From Lingula anatina (Eukaryota; Brachiopoda; Lingulata; Lingulida; Lingulidae): a stretch of 61,183 nucleotides of DNA. Numbering within the stretch: the first letter of the stretch is position 1; the number at the start of each line of letters is the position of its first letter. The position numbers and the translations under genes are program-made. The notes under the pieces are model-generated. The model worked only from the letters and a program-made list of their open reading frames with translations, had not been told where the DNA came from and made no database searches. Below are positions 13,001 through 23,874 of the stretch, piece by piece. The stretch lies in assembly GCF_001039355.2 (NCBI RefSeq), contig NW_019773642.1, forward strand, positions 7,880-69,062. Reading direction: 5' to 3'.

Positions 13001-14991
13001 ATAAGGAATAATAATTGGAAGAAAAACTAATAAGTTCCAGTGCACGAATGACCGTTAATGCGTTTTAAACAGCAAACTTCAATAATACTTGCCTGTAATA
13101 CAAGCTAAATTTAGAAATCTTAAGACAGCTACAGTATCCGTAGCCTTCATATTAAAGCAATCCAAAAATATATTCCCAAGAGGTAAACAGGTTTTGTTTT
13201 TCACAAAGCAAATACTAGTTATGCTCACTAAATAATAAAAAGGCCATGTTGACAACTAGACATTTAAACTGTCAAAAGGATCATCAATAAACTCACCTTT
13301 AACTTGGGCTTCCGCGTCCCCATCCTGATCCAGATCCACACCCTGGTCCATATCCTGATCCAGGTCTACATCCTGATCTTGATCCAGGTCCTGATCCACA
13401 TCATTTTCCTTCAAATCTAAAACAAAAATACAGCACTTGGTCAATTCGCAATCCTTATAATAAACGAACATCATACACTGGTGTTCCATGTTGCGACTAA
13501 CTGGCTAACCATCTGACTGACAGTAACTAACCAAATAACCAATCAACTAACTTACTTACTTACTAACTAATTATAACTAACTAACTTTATAAATATACTA
13601 ATTAGATATATTTGAATTGTGTAAATACGACTAAAGCATTATATAAAAAAGAAAGTCTCTATTTTGAAGTTATTGATCAGATATAGAGGAGCGTCTAGAC
13701 CTATTACATGTACCTTCATCTAATTCCATGTCATCGTCATTGCTCTCGTCGCCTTCTAAATCTACGACAAATAATGAATCCACATTAATTAAAAATAACC
13801 TATATCGCACCAAAATGCTCGAAAGTGTTGCACGTTGTACCAGATAACATTTTTTGTATCAATCTTTTCTTCTTAAATGATTAATTATATTTTGAAATTT
13901 AACAAAATGTTGCTCCCTACCTTCATCTAACTCATCGTTTTCGTCTCTGCTTTCTTCAATTTCCAAATCTACAACAAAATGTAAAAAACAGAAAGGGGTA
14001 TAAAGACAATATATTTTAATTGATTTGCTGGTACTATACGTAAACCATATCGAGCCACACTTCAACATAATATTAACTACTATATACACACACTGGACGA
14101 TAGAAGTGTCACCCCTACTGAACCAATACTTTGGGGGAGATAAATGACTATGGAATAATATGTTTCTGGTATCATTTTATTAACATCAAATTTCACAAAA
14201 AGACCAACAATACAATTCCATGGTACAGCGGTTTAATAATCATTAGTCACGTTATAAGTAGACCAGGCATTATAACTTTGATTACACTGATTCAGGGGGT
14301 GACACTTCTATTGTCCATTGTGTGTACATGTAATACTTTGCGGGGCCGTAGCAATAGTCCGAAGTTTCAATAGTCCGAAGGTTTATTGGTCCGAATATTC
14401 ACTATAGAACCTTCGGACCAATGAACCCTTGATTAAAAAAACGATGAAAATGTTACCACTTTTCGGACCAATGAACCTTCGGACTATCGAGACGCCCCCA
14501 TACTTTGCTATGTTTTCTTCACAAACGATAAAGGGCGTATTCCCATAGATTTTAGATCGATCTATCCCCGTGGGGAGTCTCACTAGATTACTGTCAGTAA
14601 ATCCGGCTTAAATGTCCGTCCCGCCTACTACAAGCTGTAAGGGGGTAATTAACTTTCGTGCCCGCTCGGCTGACAGCTATTTAGCGTGAACCCCCAGGGA
14701 GTTAGGTCGATCTAGTTTGGATCGATCTAATCTCTGGGAATGGGGTCAAAGATTAGCACATAGATAAAAGTAAAATGCTGTTCCATACCTCCATCTAGCT
14801 CGCCGTTGTCATCGTCCATGTCCTCCTCTCCTTCCAAATCTTGAAGATAAATACCAAAGTTTAATTAGTTAGATACTAGTACATGTAGATGGACAAACAA
14901 AATAGTAACTGTATTAACCAATTGATACATTGTTTGTTTTAATCGTTTGATATTGATAAAACAATTATACAACAAAGGGGGGATAACAAAA

Positions 14992-15044
<53 letters not shown>

Positions 15045-16495
15045 CTTTATTTAGTGGGGTAATGCATGTGACGTGAAATGTAGCTTCAATATGATCCACT
15101 GAGAATTAATCAAAAGGATGTCTTAATATCAATTTGTTATTAGGTCATTGTTGTAGAAATTACTTGAACTAAATAACAAGATATCAATATACATGTAAAA
15201 GATATTCAGGGCCGTAGCCTCCGGGGGGGCAGGGGGGCAGCTGCCCCCCCTGGAATTAGGAATTTTACACACCATACCCACCCCCCTCGGTAGCTTCGCC
15301 CCCTCGTGTCCGCTTACTGCCCCCCCTGGCATTTTGCTCAGGCTACGGCCCTGATATTTATCTAAATTCATAAATAATACTGGGTATTCTTACCTTCATC
15401 TAGTTCCTCATTGCCAACGTCTTCTTCTAGTTCCGGATAACTTTCATCAACGTTACGATCATCGGCCACATCTGAAGTGGATGCATCTTGTTCTCTCGCC
15501 TTCTCCTCGGTCATTGGCGCGTCAGGAGCGACGAAAAATCTTGTCTTAAAGTGCAAGTTCTGCCCTCGAGTTGTTAGACTTGACGCAGTATTTTCCTTTT
15601 TGACAGCTGTTTGGGTCTGTTGACGAGAAGACACATCAGCAGCAGCGTTTTCATTTCTGTTCTCGTCGTTTGCGTGAACAGGCGCAACTAAGAGCCGTGT
15701 ATGAGGTTTCTGATTTTCTCTGTCTGCGACAAAGCTATCAGCCGCTGACACTTCATCCTTCTTTTGCACGCCGTTGTGATCTGCCATTGTTTCTTGCTTT
15801 CTCGCCTTCTCTTCGGTGATTGGAGCATCGGGAGCGACTAAATATCTCATCTGGAAGTGCGACGTCTGCCCTCTAGTTGCGAGACTTGATGCAATACTCT
15901 CCTTTTTGTCAACCACATCAGCTTGCTGTTGGTGTTGGGACGATACAGCGGCATCATTTTCATTTCTGTTCTCTTCCGTAGCGCGATCAGGCGCAACTAA
16001 GAACCGTGTTTGAGGTTTCTGAGTCTCCTTCTCTGCGATGAAGCTATCAGAACCAGGATTTTTTACCGCTGTTGATGCCTGTCGCTGCGACGGCACAGCT
16101 GACATCTCGGCCTTCTTACGCACGACATTGCGATCTGCCAATGGGGCGCTGGCTGCCACCAACACACGAGTGCGAGGACGACTCTTTCCTACTCCAGTTT
16201 TGAAACTCGCCAGGTTGCGAGCTGCTGTGTCCACTTTGGAGGTTTTAACCGAGTCATCGCTGTTCTGATTTGGAATGGAATTCTCGGGATAAAACGGATA
16301 GTCTTTGTTGTTTTTGTCATCGATTTTCTCACTGTGTGATTTTTTCTCTGTGGTGCTAGGTTTATCCGTGTCTTAAAAAAAAGACAAAAACAGGCGTACT
16401 AAAATTGATAGTATTGTTAAGAAATTAGGAAATAAAATGCCATCAGGGGAAAAGTAAACGCTTTTTTCTTATAAATCACTATTAAAGCGTATTGG

Positions 16496-16532
<37 letters not shown>

Positions 16533-17034
16533 TGGAAAGGAGGGGATAGAAGCAGGCATTTTAAGCAAAATAAGAGTCACCTTTAATTTCATTATCCAAC
16601 ACCTCCAAGAGTGCTTTCTTAAGCGGCGCCCCCAGAACGCTATCGATCTGGTCCAGCAGCGATAAGTCGTCATCTTCTTTAAGAACGCTCTTCACCGCCT
16701 CCCCTTGCCGTCTTGCCTCGAAACTTTTCAGTCGGCTTCGCATTTCTTCAGCTATCTTGGCGGCGTCCTTCGAGGTAACGTCATCTACCTGAGACCCATC
16801 GGTATAGAGCGGCTGATGATAAGTGTCGTCCAAATTTCCGTCTCGCTTGTCGATGTTCCTATCTGGGTGATGCTTGGTCAAGTCTGAAAGGAGTCCCTGT
16901 GGAGGGATTTGCTCGGCGCGATCAGCACCAGCTCTCTTAATGCGCCTTCCTTTGGTTAGCATTGAGAAAATAATACCTTCCGTGGCGCACCACAAAGAAA
17001 CGAAGAAGAGAGGGGCTAACACCACGCAGCGCAT
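9731..17034 (-). CDS. Secreted modular repeat protein with acidic exons and C-terminal 10-Cys domain (9 exons)
   Basis: Exons 17034-16581, 16371-15394, 14839-14789, 13968-13921, 13761-13714, 13416-13297, 12745-12455 (or its copy 11318-11028), 12230-12135 (or 10803-10708) and 10008-9731. All have GT-AG borders and every intron is phase 1; together they give 787 codons. Features in order: signal peptide (about 1-20); a furin-type site RIKR followed by AG; a Lys/Asp/Glu-rich region; six [RKQ]-x-R-[FYLV]-[LF]-V-A-P motifs (five in exon 2, one in exon 7); four acidic exons (478-566); a Lys-Arg before AWS (about 693); and a C-terminal domain of about 90 residues with ten cysteines. The start ATG has A at -3. 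The protein is presumably secreted and perhaps cleaved into an acidic repetitive part and a cysteine-rich part. I recognise no family. Shell-matrix, mucus or hormone-precursor roles are all possible. The perfect duplication at 10419-13271 is treated as an assembly artefact. Confidence 0.75.
10106..10131. repeat. (AC)n microsatellite
   Basis: About 13 AC units in the 5' flank of the terminal exon, in the last intron of the minus-strand gene. Confidence 0.9.
10419..11844. repeat. Copy 1 of a perfect 1426 bp direct duplication
   Basis: This is base-for-base the same as 11846-13271 wherever I compared them. The two are separated by one N at 11845. It contains the Lys-Arg exon (10803-10708), the single-VAPD exon (11318-11028), an (AT)/(GA) tract and a GT-rich tract. 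Perfect identity including intron microsatellites, with an N exactly at the join, points to an unmerged contig overlap. Confidence 0.9.
11846..13271. repeat. Copy 2 of the perfect 1426 bp direct duplication
   Basis: Second copy, offset 1427. It is contiguous with the unique sequence carrying the acidic exon at 13416-13297, while copy 1 is contiguous with the terminal exon. Collapsing the two gives one exon of each kind. If the duplication were real, phase-1 symmetry would still let both sets be spliced in frame. Confidence 0.9.
13297..14839 (-). CDS. Acidic cassette exons of the secreted protein
   Basis: Four small exons (14839-14789, 13968-13921, 13761-13714, 13416-13297) each begin with AT completing an Asp codon, then TTR, and end on a single G. 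All are 1-1 symmetric (51, 48, 48 and 120 nt). The first three encode related D-L-E-[GI]-E/D-E-rich peptides ending ELD-[EG]; the last is an alternating Asp-Gln run of the type [16 protein letters not shown]. They look like repeated duplications of one ancestral exon and could be skipped singly without a frameshift. High Asp and Glu content suggests cation (perhaps calcium) binding. Confidence 0.75.
14091..14322. repeat. MITE 1 in intron
   Basis: Inverted ends share GAYAGAAGTGTCACCCC-type sequence (left ACGATAGAAGTGTCACCCC, right arm reverse complement ACAATAGAAGTGTCACCCC). The interior is AT-rich and non-coding. It lies in the intron between the 16-codon and 17-codon acidic exons. Confidence 0.65.
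14342..14500. repeat. MITE 2 in intron
   Basis: A palindromic unit with inverted AATAGTCCGAAG / CTTCGGACTAT and TTGGTCCGAA / TTCGGACCAA blocks and G-rich outer ends. Non-coding, with strong hairpin potential. It starts about 20 bp after MITE 1. Confidence 0.65.
14531..14750. repeat. MITE 3 in intron
   Basis: The left end reads TATTCCCATAGATTTTAGAT and the reverse complement of the right end reads CATTCCCAGAGATTAGAT, each followed by CGATC. Non-coding. This is the third palindromic unit in a row in this intron. Confidence 0.6.
14993..15043. repeat. (AAT)n microsatellite
   Basis: About 17 AAT units in the intron between the first acidic exon and the large repeat exon. Confidence 0.9.
15207..15353. 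repeat. MITE 4 in intron, CAGGGCCGTAGCC ends
   Basis: A 147 bp element with perfect 14 bp terminal inverted repeats CAGGGCCGTAGCCT. It is flanked by a direct ATATT on both sides (15202-15206, 15354-15358) that fits a 5 bp target duplication. The interior has long C and G runs that can fold into a hairpin. Confidence 0.75.
15394..16371 (-). CDS. Large repeat exon of the secreted protein (five VAP motifs)
   Basis: 326 codons, phase 1-1. It contains [34 protein letters not shown] and RFFVAPDAP. The last four form two tandem units of about 98 residues; each unit has NENRNEN-like, a Gln-rich stretch, KKE..ASSL.TRGQ, and [IM]TEEKAR[KE]Q after the second motif. The exon's N-terminal part (FYPEN ... 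KVDTAARN) resembles the separate exon at 12745-12455 (FYPEQ ... KVDQASRA), so the exons share ancestry. Few hydrophobic residues; likely disordered. Confidence 0.75.
16501..16530. repeat. (GA)n microsatellite
   Basis: About 15 GA units in the first intron of the minus-strand secreted-protein gene. Confidence 0.9.
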
Positions 17035-19034
17035 CTTGTTGTCGCCTTAAACTAGTCGCTCTCGCAGTTGTGAACTCCTCCTCGTTACATGGACTCCGTC
17101 GGTCTTAAAAATGATCGACGATCTGTGCCTCGCAATACGATGTCTAATACGACTCTAGCGTCGCATTTGATTTCTTCGCTCGCTTTTAGCTCGGCTAGGA
17201 GCGTCTCCACCCTAGAGAAGTGATTTGTGATACGAATTACACGGTCCGTGACCCCCGGTTTTGTGTTTTCAGTGTTTGTGAACGGCACACACGTCATTTG
17301 GGCTTGAGACGCTGCTTTCAATGGGATTACAGAGGAGGGCGCCAAAGGGAGGGGTTTGTAGGCGCTTTCCGGCCTGGTTATTCATCAAGCAAATTGTTAT
17401 CTGGATTTTCATCACTTTTTCATCAAAGAATCCCCCTTTTGTGCTGCAAGTCAAACATATTTTGTGCTGAATGGTATGAACTTTGCTTGGATTTAACGAT
17501 ATACAGCAGATGTTTCTTTGACTGAATTTCACTTTTAAAATTACTTTAAGGTATGCCGCTTTAAGTTATTTACTAACCACCGTATAAAGATAGCCGCCTT
17601 AATTTTGTATTTATCTATCAAGTAAAAGAAATCGTGTGACCTTGTGTAATATCCCTTAAAACGCCTCAAACCAGTGTCGCAATTTCGTCCTTTCACTTCT
17701 AGATAACAATAACATAATACTCGTCTTTAACATCAAATTCGTGACTGATTTATCAAATTTCGTCCCTTTGCCCTTTTTTGTTCCATAAACTCCTATGTAG
17801 GGGCTGTGCAACATCTTAATATTGTTACCTCGAACTAGGTATACTTTCAATTCCAGCTATACTTACAGATGTCAAAACATGAATCAAACCGAGGCCGGGG
17901 TGCGGAGAGTATATTTTTCCAGTGTCTTACTCTGAATGGATTTTGCAATAATATCTTCTATCCAGATTGCTTACTGATAAGAATTCTTATATAGATCATA
18001 ACATGGATGAACAATCCAATTTAATTTGAAGAAGATATGTGTTGACAATGGATCTGCGACGTCTTTTGAATCCCATTGTCGCGTACATCGTGACTTGCCA
18101 GTGAAAGCAAAGTAAATAAGGGAGAATGATTTTACAGGGGAGAATGGCCCCTAACACCCCGTCATCACGATTTAATACATGAAAACAGAGATCTCCATCT
18201 AATCTCGTCAATAGGCAATAATATATGATATAGAAAGCACACTCCACTCAATTCACGCTACAATGAAATGTGAGAAAAGAGAAGAATGAAAGGAAAAAGA
18301 CGCAAAAAGAAGTGTCAATACAATATGACACGAAGGCAGCTGACGGGTAAAAGAACGCAATATTGACAGTCAACTGGGGTTTGATTATTTGTCGATATCG
18401 CGACATTAAGGGATCCTCTGGCCCTTAGTTGTATTAACTGACCCAAAGCTGTCATTTTGTTTGCGCTTGTACTGAACTTCGTTGGAGGATTATGAAGGCA
18501 TTTTCTTGTGTGGGAGATGGGGGGCTTTTTTTTTCTCGTACGAATTCTCAGAGAGACAGAGAGAGAGAGAGAGANGTCGATTTCTTATATTTTGTTTGTG
18601 GAATATCTTTAGAAGTGCAAAACAAATTGGATTTCTCTTATTTTTGTCAATGGATGGGTCTTCAGTTCACAACAAACGTAAACTTCTAGTACATGCATGA
18701 ATATTTATAGATCATACCCTTAATAGTGCAAGTGCGTACTGGTAGATAACATTTCCAAACTTTAAAACGCCTTTGAAAATGTAATTTGCACTTCTCAGTC
18801 TCCCACCCAGCAGAAAAGCATAATCGAGTGTGTTGTTAACACGTGGACTGCTGCTGGACTGGCAACCGATTGGTTTCGTAACTTATGAAGTTGTTCAACT
18901 TTTTTTTTAGTATTAAGTGTAGATTTGGTATCGTATCCTGTAGCAGGGTCACGGATAGATATGTTCACTAGATATTCTCAGATGTTTTAGGGCTATTCAT
19001 CTGTATTTTTGTACCGTGAGAGAATTTTTACAAA

Positions 19035-19069
<35 letters not shown>

Positions 19070-19924
19070 AATGAAATGATAAAATAAAAATAAAAAGGCG
19101 CCAGGCAGCTAGCTTCTCGTACTAATACAGAGTACCGGTAACGCGAGATGGTGAAGGTAGGTTTTCTTAGCACAAAGGTTCAGTGGAGGATAAAGCTGTC
19201 AGTAGGTATATATAGGAATAATGAGAAACTAGACCCTTTGTGTGTTGAGGGCTCTCACTGGTGAGATTTCTCAAATTGAGATCTTGAATTAGTGCGTGTA
19301 GTAAGAGATCGGTATGCAACCCAAAATAAAATGTAGGGAATTAAACTCCCAAGGTCATGAAGGTCCTCAGCGTCGTCAGCTCGCTTCTCTCTCCCTTGTT
19401 TTTCCTGTCCGTATCTTTCTCTTTCTTTTGAAGATTATCCTTCCTGCATGCCTCTCTTTCTATCGCCTACCCTTCCCATCTTCACTTCCATCCTATTCTC
19501 CAATTCTCTCTCTCTCTCTCTCTCTCTCTCGCTCTCAACCCTTCAGTTACGTCCCAAAATACAACAAAACCCATGTAATCTAAACATTTTAATGCGATCT
19601 AAAATCAATACCCAATAAATGTGTAATGAATCTAATATTTGTAAAAGGGATACAATCATCTGAATCGTGATGCCACATATGTCGCGCGGTTTTTTACTGC
19701 ATACCCCGAACAAAGCAGTAAGTCCTGTGTAAATATAATGTATTATTCCCTGTGAAATGAACTCGTCACTGTAAGGTGTGCTCACTGGTTGGGTCACATT
19801 TATAAAACCATAGCATTAATATTAATTCTTAACAGACACACGCTTTTGCTATTTTTTTTCGTAAAATTTAAAGTTAATACTTTAATTCGTATTTGTTTTT
19901 ACCAATAACTCCCTTTATAAACAA
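17035..19924. other. Upstream intergenic region, no gene seen
   Basis: 5' flank of the secreted-protein gene. Holds a (GA)n tract broken by an N at 18575, an (AAAT)n tract at about 19031-19071 and a (CT)n tract at about 19504-19531. The open frames here lack recognisable domains and are not supported by splice sites. Confidence 0.45.
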
Positions 19925-20420
19925 CAAAAATCAACATTATGCACGGAATTCTTCGATAATTGATTGTGCTGTGGGATGGGTTGTAGTAAGATAGGAAGGC
20001 AGTCGCCCTAGTGATTTTTGGAAAAATATATATGGGGTATCTTTATGAAGTGCTGGCCATTTTATTTCTCCCAGCCCATCAGGTGTCTCTTACTTTTTCC
20101 AGTTCATTTTCTAACTCAGTACTACAGACATTACAAAACGATCTGTCTGCATGTATCTTAGCCCTTCACTGCTGTCTTAAGCATTTTAAACATTTCCTTT
20201 GCCTACTTCCCTGATTGTTACAGTATGATGTGTTAGACGCTTTCTTTTTTCCCAATCCACCACGTCTCTTTCTTTTTTTTTTCATTTCAGCGTTTAGATG
20301 GGTACCACGAGGAAAACAAATAACCTGTTTGCATGTATTGAAGGCCTTCATATCTGTCTCAAGCATTTCTCTAGCCAAAATCCATGGTCTCTATACTAAT
20401 ACCCTTTTTCACTCAATTTA
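19925..20420. repeat. Two tandem copies of a dispersed segment related to 26150-26470
   Basis: The blocks at about 20030-20214 and 20215-20400 resemble each other and 26255-26450. Shared words include GGTATCTTTATGA.GTG, CTGCATGTAT.., CTGTCTTAAGCA and GCC.A.....CCCTGAT. The left flank (CAACATT.TGCAC.GAAT.CTTCGA) is also shared with 26165. On the minus strand two copies keep similar short frames (..FNTC..VI...R.THLN), but these start at TTG and have no splice or domain support. Confidence 0.5.
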
Positions 20421-21835
20421 ACTAGTAGATTATTCATCAAATTGTGGTAGTTGAGATCTACATTTTAAAAGGTTGATGTTGTTGTTGCAAAAATTGCGAA
20501 TTGTACAGGTGTGCAACAGCAGCTCCTTTTCCTTTCTAAGTTACAGCTTGACAAAACCGTACAGCTTCTATACGATTCCGTGCCCTTTTGCACGGCCACC
20601 GTCTACCTCCGCTCAGACGCCCTACGAAAAGGGGATGTATGCGTGTATGAGTGCAGTATGCGTGCACCGCACGTGCATCGCATTTCAAATGTAATCTTGG
20701 CTTTAGCTGCACAAGGCAGGTCAATGCGTTTATTGACCGGCTAACTATATATAGTTACAACGCTTTTGTTGGTTTGATGGACGATTCTTATTTGTATTTA
20801 AAAGAAAAGAAAATCAATCCCACATGTAGAGAAATCTTTTATATCAGCACACGCTAGTCTCAGTCCTACAGACAAACAAGTAAATTTGTACAAATCAATT
20901 TCTACACATCAAGATAAGCACAATTCCTTTTGAGTATGACGATTCAAAATATATTAAACGGAGCTTAGAGCATGGAATTTGAATTAATAACAGTAGATCG
21001 CATTTGCATCAAAATGTCAGTTTTTAATGCACTGAGTGACAAACACGTAAAACAAGCAAAAAGCGCCACGGAAATAATACTATAAAGTTGCAATAACCGG
21101 CGATGAAAAAAATTGTTGAATTGTTTGTCTACGAACGACAACACACTTTTCTTTGTGAGTAAATTTATTCCATTTAACTAAATATAAACTCATTAAATAC
21201 ATAGTCATTTCAGCAAACTCCCTCTCTTTATATATATACATACATGAGAATGTCCGTTTTCATCCAGATAATGTACACTCAAGAATCAAAAGTCAAAGGC
21301 TTATATTGGCATTCTCAAGCCAGTCTTTAGCTCTTTCGACTAACGACTTAAGTGAGTCCAACCCTGGGCACTGATGCAGCTGACAAGTCTCTACTATGTG
21401 GTTAACTGTTTGTACGGGGAACCACGCTCGCATGCTGGAGATTGACAGAGCCCCAATTCAAACATGTTAGACGGAAACAAACTCAGCAAACTCTCATGAC
21501 ATCAAATAACTTGATATCATAGGTATCACACAATGTTTCTCTGGCGGTGGATGATACGCATTTTGCTTCGTTTCGCAAGACCAATGCAGTAAAAGTGGAC
21601 AATTCTTCCATAAAATACAAGACATATGTTTTGTCATACCTAGCTTGTTGTACGCTTTTTTATTTCTTTTTCGTAACAAAAATGGGGTTCTCTCCCAAAG
21701 TTAGAGGAGGGGGGTGGGGGGTGCCCGCTGCACCCTTTGTTCTCCCCTATCTTGTCATTGTTCCTTTTCTCTCTCCTTTCCTTATGCCATCTTCTGAAAA
21801 AACAATCCTGCTTCTTGCGCAATGTCCACAAATAT
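20421..21835. other. Flank of the coiled-coil gene array
   Basis: No gene seen. The segment near 21080-21190 resembles the flanks of the other units (23300, 26000), so it may be the far edge of the duplicated block. Confidence 0.35.
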
Positions 21836-22314
21836 TCAACGACGTTCTTCCTTACTTGTGTCCTTCTCTTCATCATTGCCGATGGATGAAACAATCTCTT
21901 GAATTTTTCTACTCCAAGGTGTATATGAACACGCCACGGAGCCAGAACTTTGGGGGGCTAAGCAACCTAAGGCCAGGGTAATGCCTACCGTTGCTATCAC
22001 GGGTATGCCCCAAAGGATATCAGACTTCGTGTATTTTTGCTCTTTTTGCTCTGCTAGAATCTGGTTGGACTTTCTTGAATATCTTCTTTTCGCTTGACAA
22101 GCTGCCTCATCTCGACACGCAGGGTGTTGTTGGCCTGGATGGCGTGATCTTTTTCCATCTTTTGTCTATTGTTTTCATGTTCTAATTGCTGACTGTAACA
22201 CACCAGAGCTCTGTTCACGGTACTGTAATTTTTATTCTGTTCCTTCTCGTCGTGCAATTCGTTGTGAATTCTCTCGAGTTCCTGGCGGAGCTCTAACACT
22301 TCATCTGCTGCCAT
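21836..22314 (-). pseudogene. Coiled-coil unit 1, membrane tail out of frame
   Basis: ATG at 22314-22312 follows an acceptor (TTCACAGCAG). The first frame encodes MAADEVLELRQELERIHNEL and continues as a heptad coil with Glu, Lys and Gln, then stops at TAG near 22054. A neighbouring frame opens before that stop and runs to TGA at 21838-21836. It encodes LAEQKEQ, a hydrophobic segment WGIPVIATVGITLALGCLA and a charged tail ending SKEERR. The natural protein was probably coil, membrane anchor, short tail (about 155 residues), with the frames offset by one indel. It may be a pseudogene or a sequencing error. Relatives are at 23875-24168 and 24538-25038. No known family recognised. Confidence 0.6.
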
Positions 22315-22993
22315 TATGATTCCTTTCTTAAATTAACCTGCTGTGAACAATAAGCATGATGGTTAAATATTTATTCTACATGTACAAAGAAACTGGAGAA
22401 GCGCCATTTTAGCTTTGTTTAAACAATTTCTTTCTACCGATAGTTCTGTTCTTTCGATTGTGAGTTACCTAGCCGGTCGGCCTACAATATATCGCATAGT
22501 CCTGAGGCAATGAACGATAATGTGGAGTATTAGCGTAAATGTTAGAATAGTTTCTTAGTAGAACTTGTATTTGCCAGAGAAGAATGGCTCTTTAGGGATC
22601 TTGATCACGTGACAAGTGGTCAATGTGAGTACCTTTTAAAGAAGGATCGAAACATCATACAGGGCCTCACTGATAAAACATGTTTAGTCTGTAATAAAAT
22701 GTTTAAATCTATTACTGAACTAACAATTTAATCTAGTTGATAACTATCAGTCTCTCTCCCTCTCAGTTACTCCAGTCTAGATGGAGATGCAATGCACTAG
22801 CTTTGCTAGTTACAGTAGGCTTGAATTGTAAGTTCAGTAACAGCTAGATTAAAAGCATTATTTAATTTTAAATACGTCTGGAAGACCAACCTACAAAGTA
22901 CACGTTTGGTCTCTAAATACCAATTTTACTGCAAGCAAGTCAGTGTCCCTTTTAACGTTACAAGATACAAAAATCAAGAGAAATGTCTCTTAC

Positions 22994-23060
22994 TTGTAAC
23001 TCGACGACTCTTCTAAGAGACTGTGAATTAGTTGCCACAACTGTTGTCTAAATAAAGGCA
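22994..23060 (-). other. Non-coding leader exon of coiled-coil unit 1
   Basis: On the minus strand CTGCCTTTATTTAGACA... runs to a donor CAA/GTAAGAGAC at 22994/22993. The same block and donor (CAG/GTAAGAGGC) recur at 25403-25475 for unit 3. The acceptor lies just before each unit's ATG, so this reads as a conserved 5' untranslated exon. The transcription start is not visible; the upper boundary is approximate. Confidence 0.5.
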
Positions 23061-23083
23061 GAAAATTGCACTTGAAACCACCA

Positions 23084-23130
23084 GGGGAATTTTCCACAAC
23101 GGGGAATTCCCCGTATGTGTATGACGTACA
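23084..23130 (-). promoter_or_regulatory. kappaB-like palindrome and TGACGTACA block upstream of unit 1
   Basis: GGGGAATTCCCC at 23101-23112 contains GGGAATTCCC, which fits the Rel/NF-kappaB consensus GGGRNNYYCC. A second related site, GGGGAATTTTCC, lies at 23084-23095, and TGACGTACATTCA follows. The block sits just upstream of the inferred leader exon. Unit 3 keeps a similar but degenerate arrangement at 25510-25560. Confidence 0.45.
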
Positions 23131-23874
23131 TTCATTTAATAGGTGTTTTCTTTTGTTTTCTTTTTTTGTAGTTTGTATTGCTCTGCTACCAGTTCATTGT
23201 TGCAACAAAAACACCCCTTAAACTGAATAAAGCACACATTGCCACGCAACATCTCTAAGTGTGTATATAAATCTCGATGATTTGCTTAATCAATTGAAGC
23301 TCATTCAAACTTACAGAACTTTTTTTTTACAAATCTCACATTGAATGTACTTATTTTTTGTGTTATTAAAAGAAAAAAAACAATCAATTGTGGTTCAAAT
23401 ATTTTATTTTCATTACACACGAATCACACTGCTATAGGTGAATATGGAGTTTTACATAAAACAATTGACGCACTTTTAGATACAGGAAAATCTATGTAGG
23501 TATGATACAAAATATCTCATGCCCCCTCTGAATGGAATCAAGGGTATAGCATTTGAATTTATTCATTGCATCTGTATATTACAATGCATATGAGTATGTA
23601 AATGTCTTGTCTTTCACCTTAAATAAAGTGCCATACCAGTGGACGAAGTGCTTTTAACATCAACGTGCTGTTAAATTTCACTACTTTATCGTATATGAAC
23701 AGCAATGGCAAACTGAAATACAAGCACAAGAATAGTACCTCACCCTTTCGAATAGGGATCATCTAATTTCATCTCGCAGCATCAGATATCCTTTAATATC
23801 CCCCATGCCCGCATGCGCAGAAGTATTAGAAAGGTCCCAGTATGTCCAATATATAAATTGGATAAAGCTTACGA
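23113..23874. other. Spacer between coiled-coil units 1 and 2
   Basis: No gene seen. Sequence around 23395-23545 (ATATTTTATT, ACACACGAATCACACTG, CTTTTAGATACAGG) is repeated with divergence at 26605-26755, so it is part of the array's duplication unit. Confidence 0.4.

Noticed and set aside
10419-13271. Genuine tandem exon duplication in the secreted-protein gene
   Set aside because: Perfect identity including microsatellites, with a single N at the junction, fits an unmerged assembly overlap better.
20166-20378. 70-codon minus frame with KKKRKRRGG, similar to a frame at 26121-26429
   Set aside because: Starts at TTG, no splice or domain support; similarity is explained by the duplicated segment.
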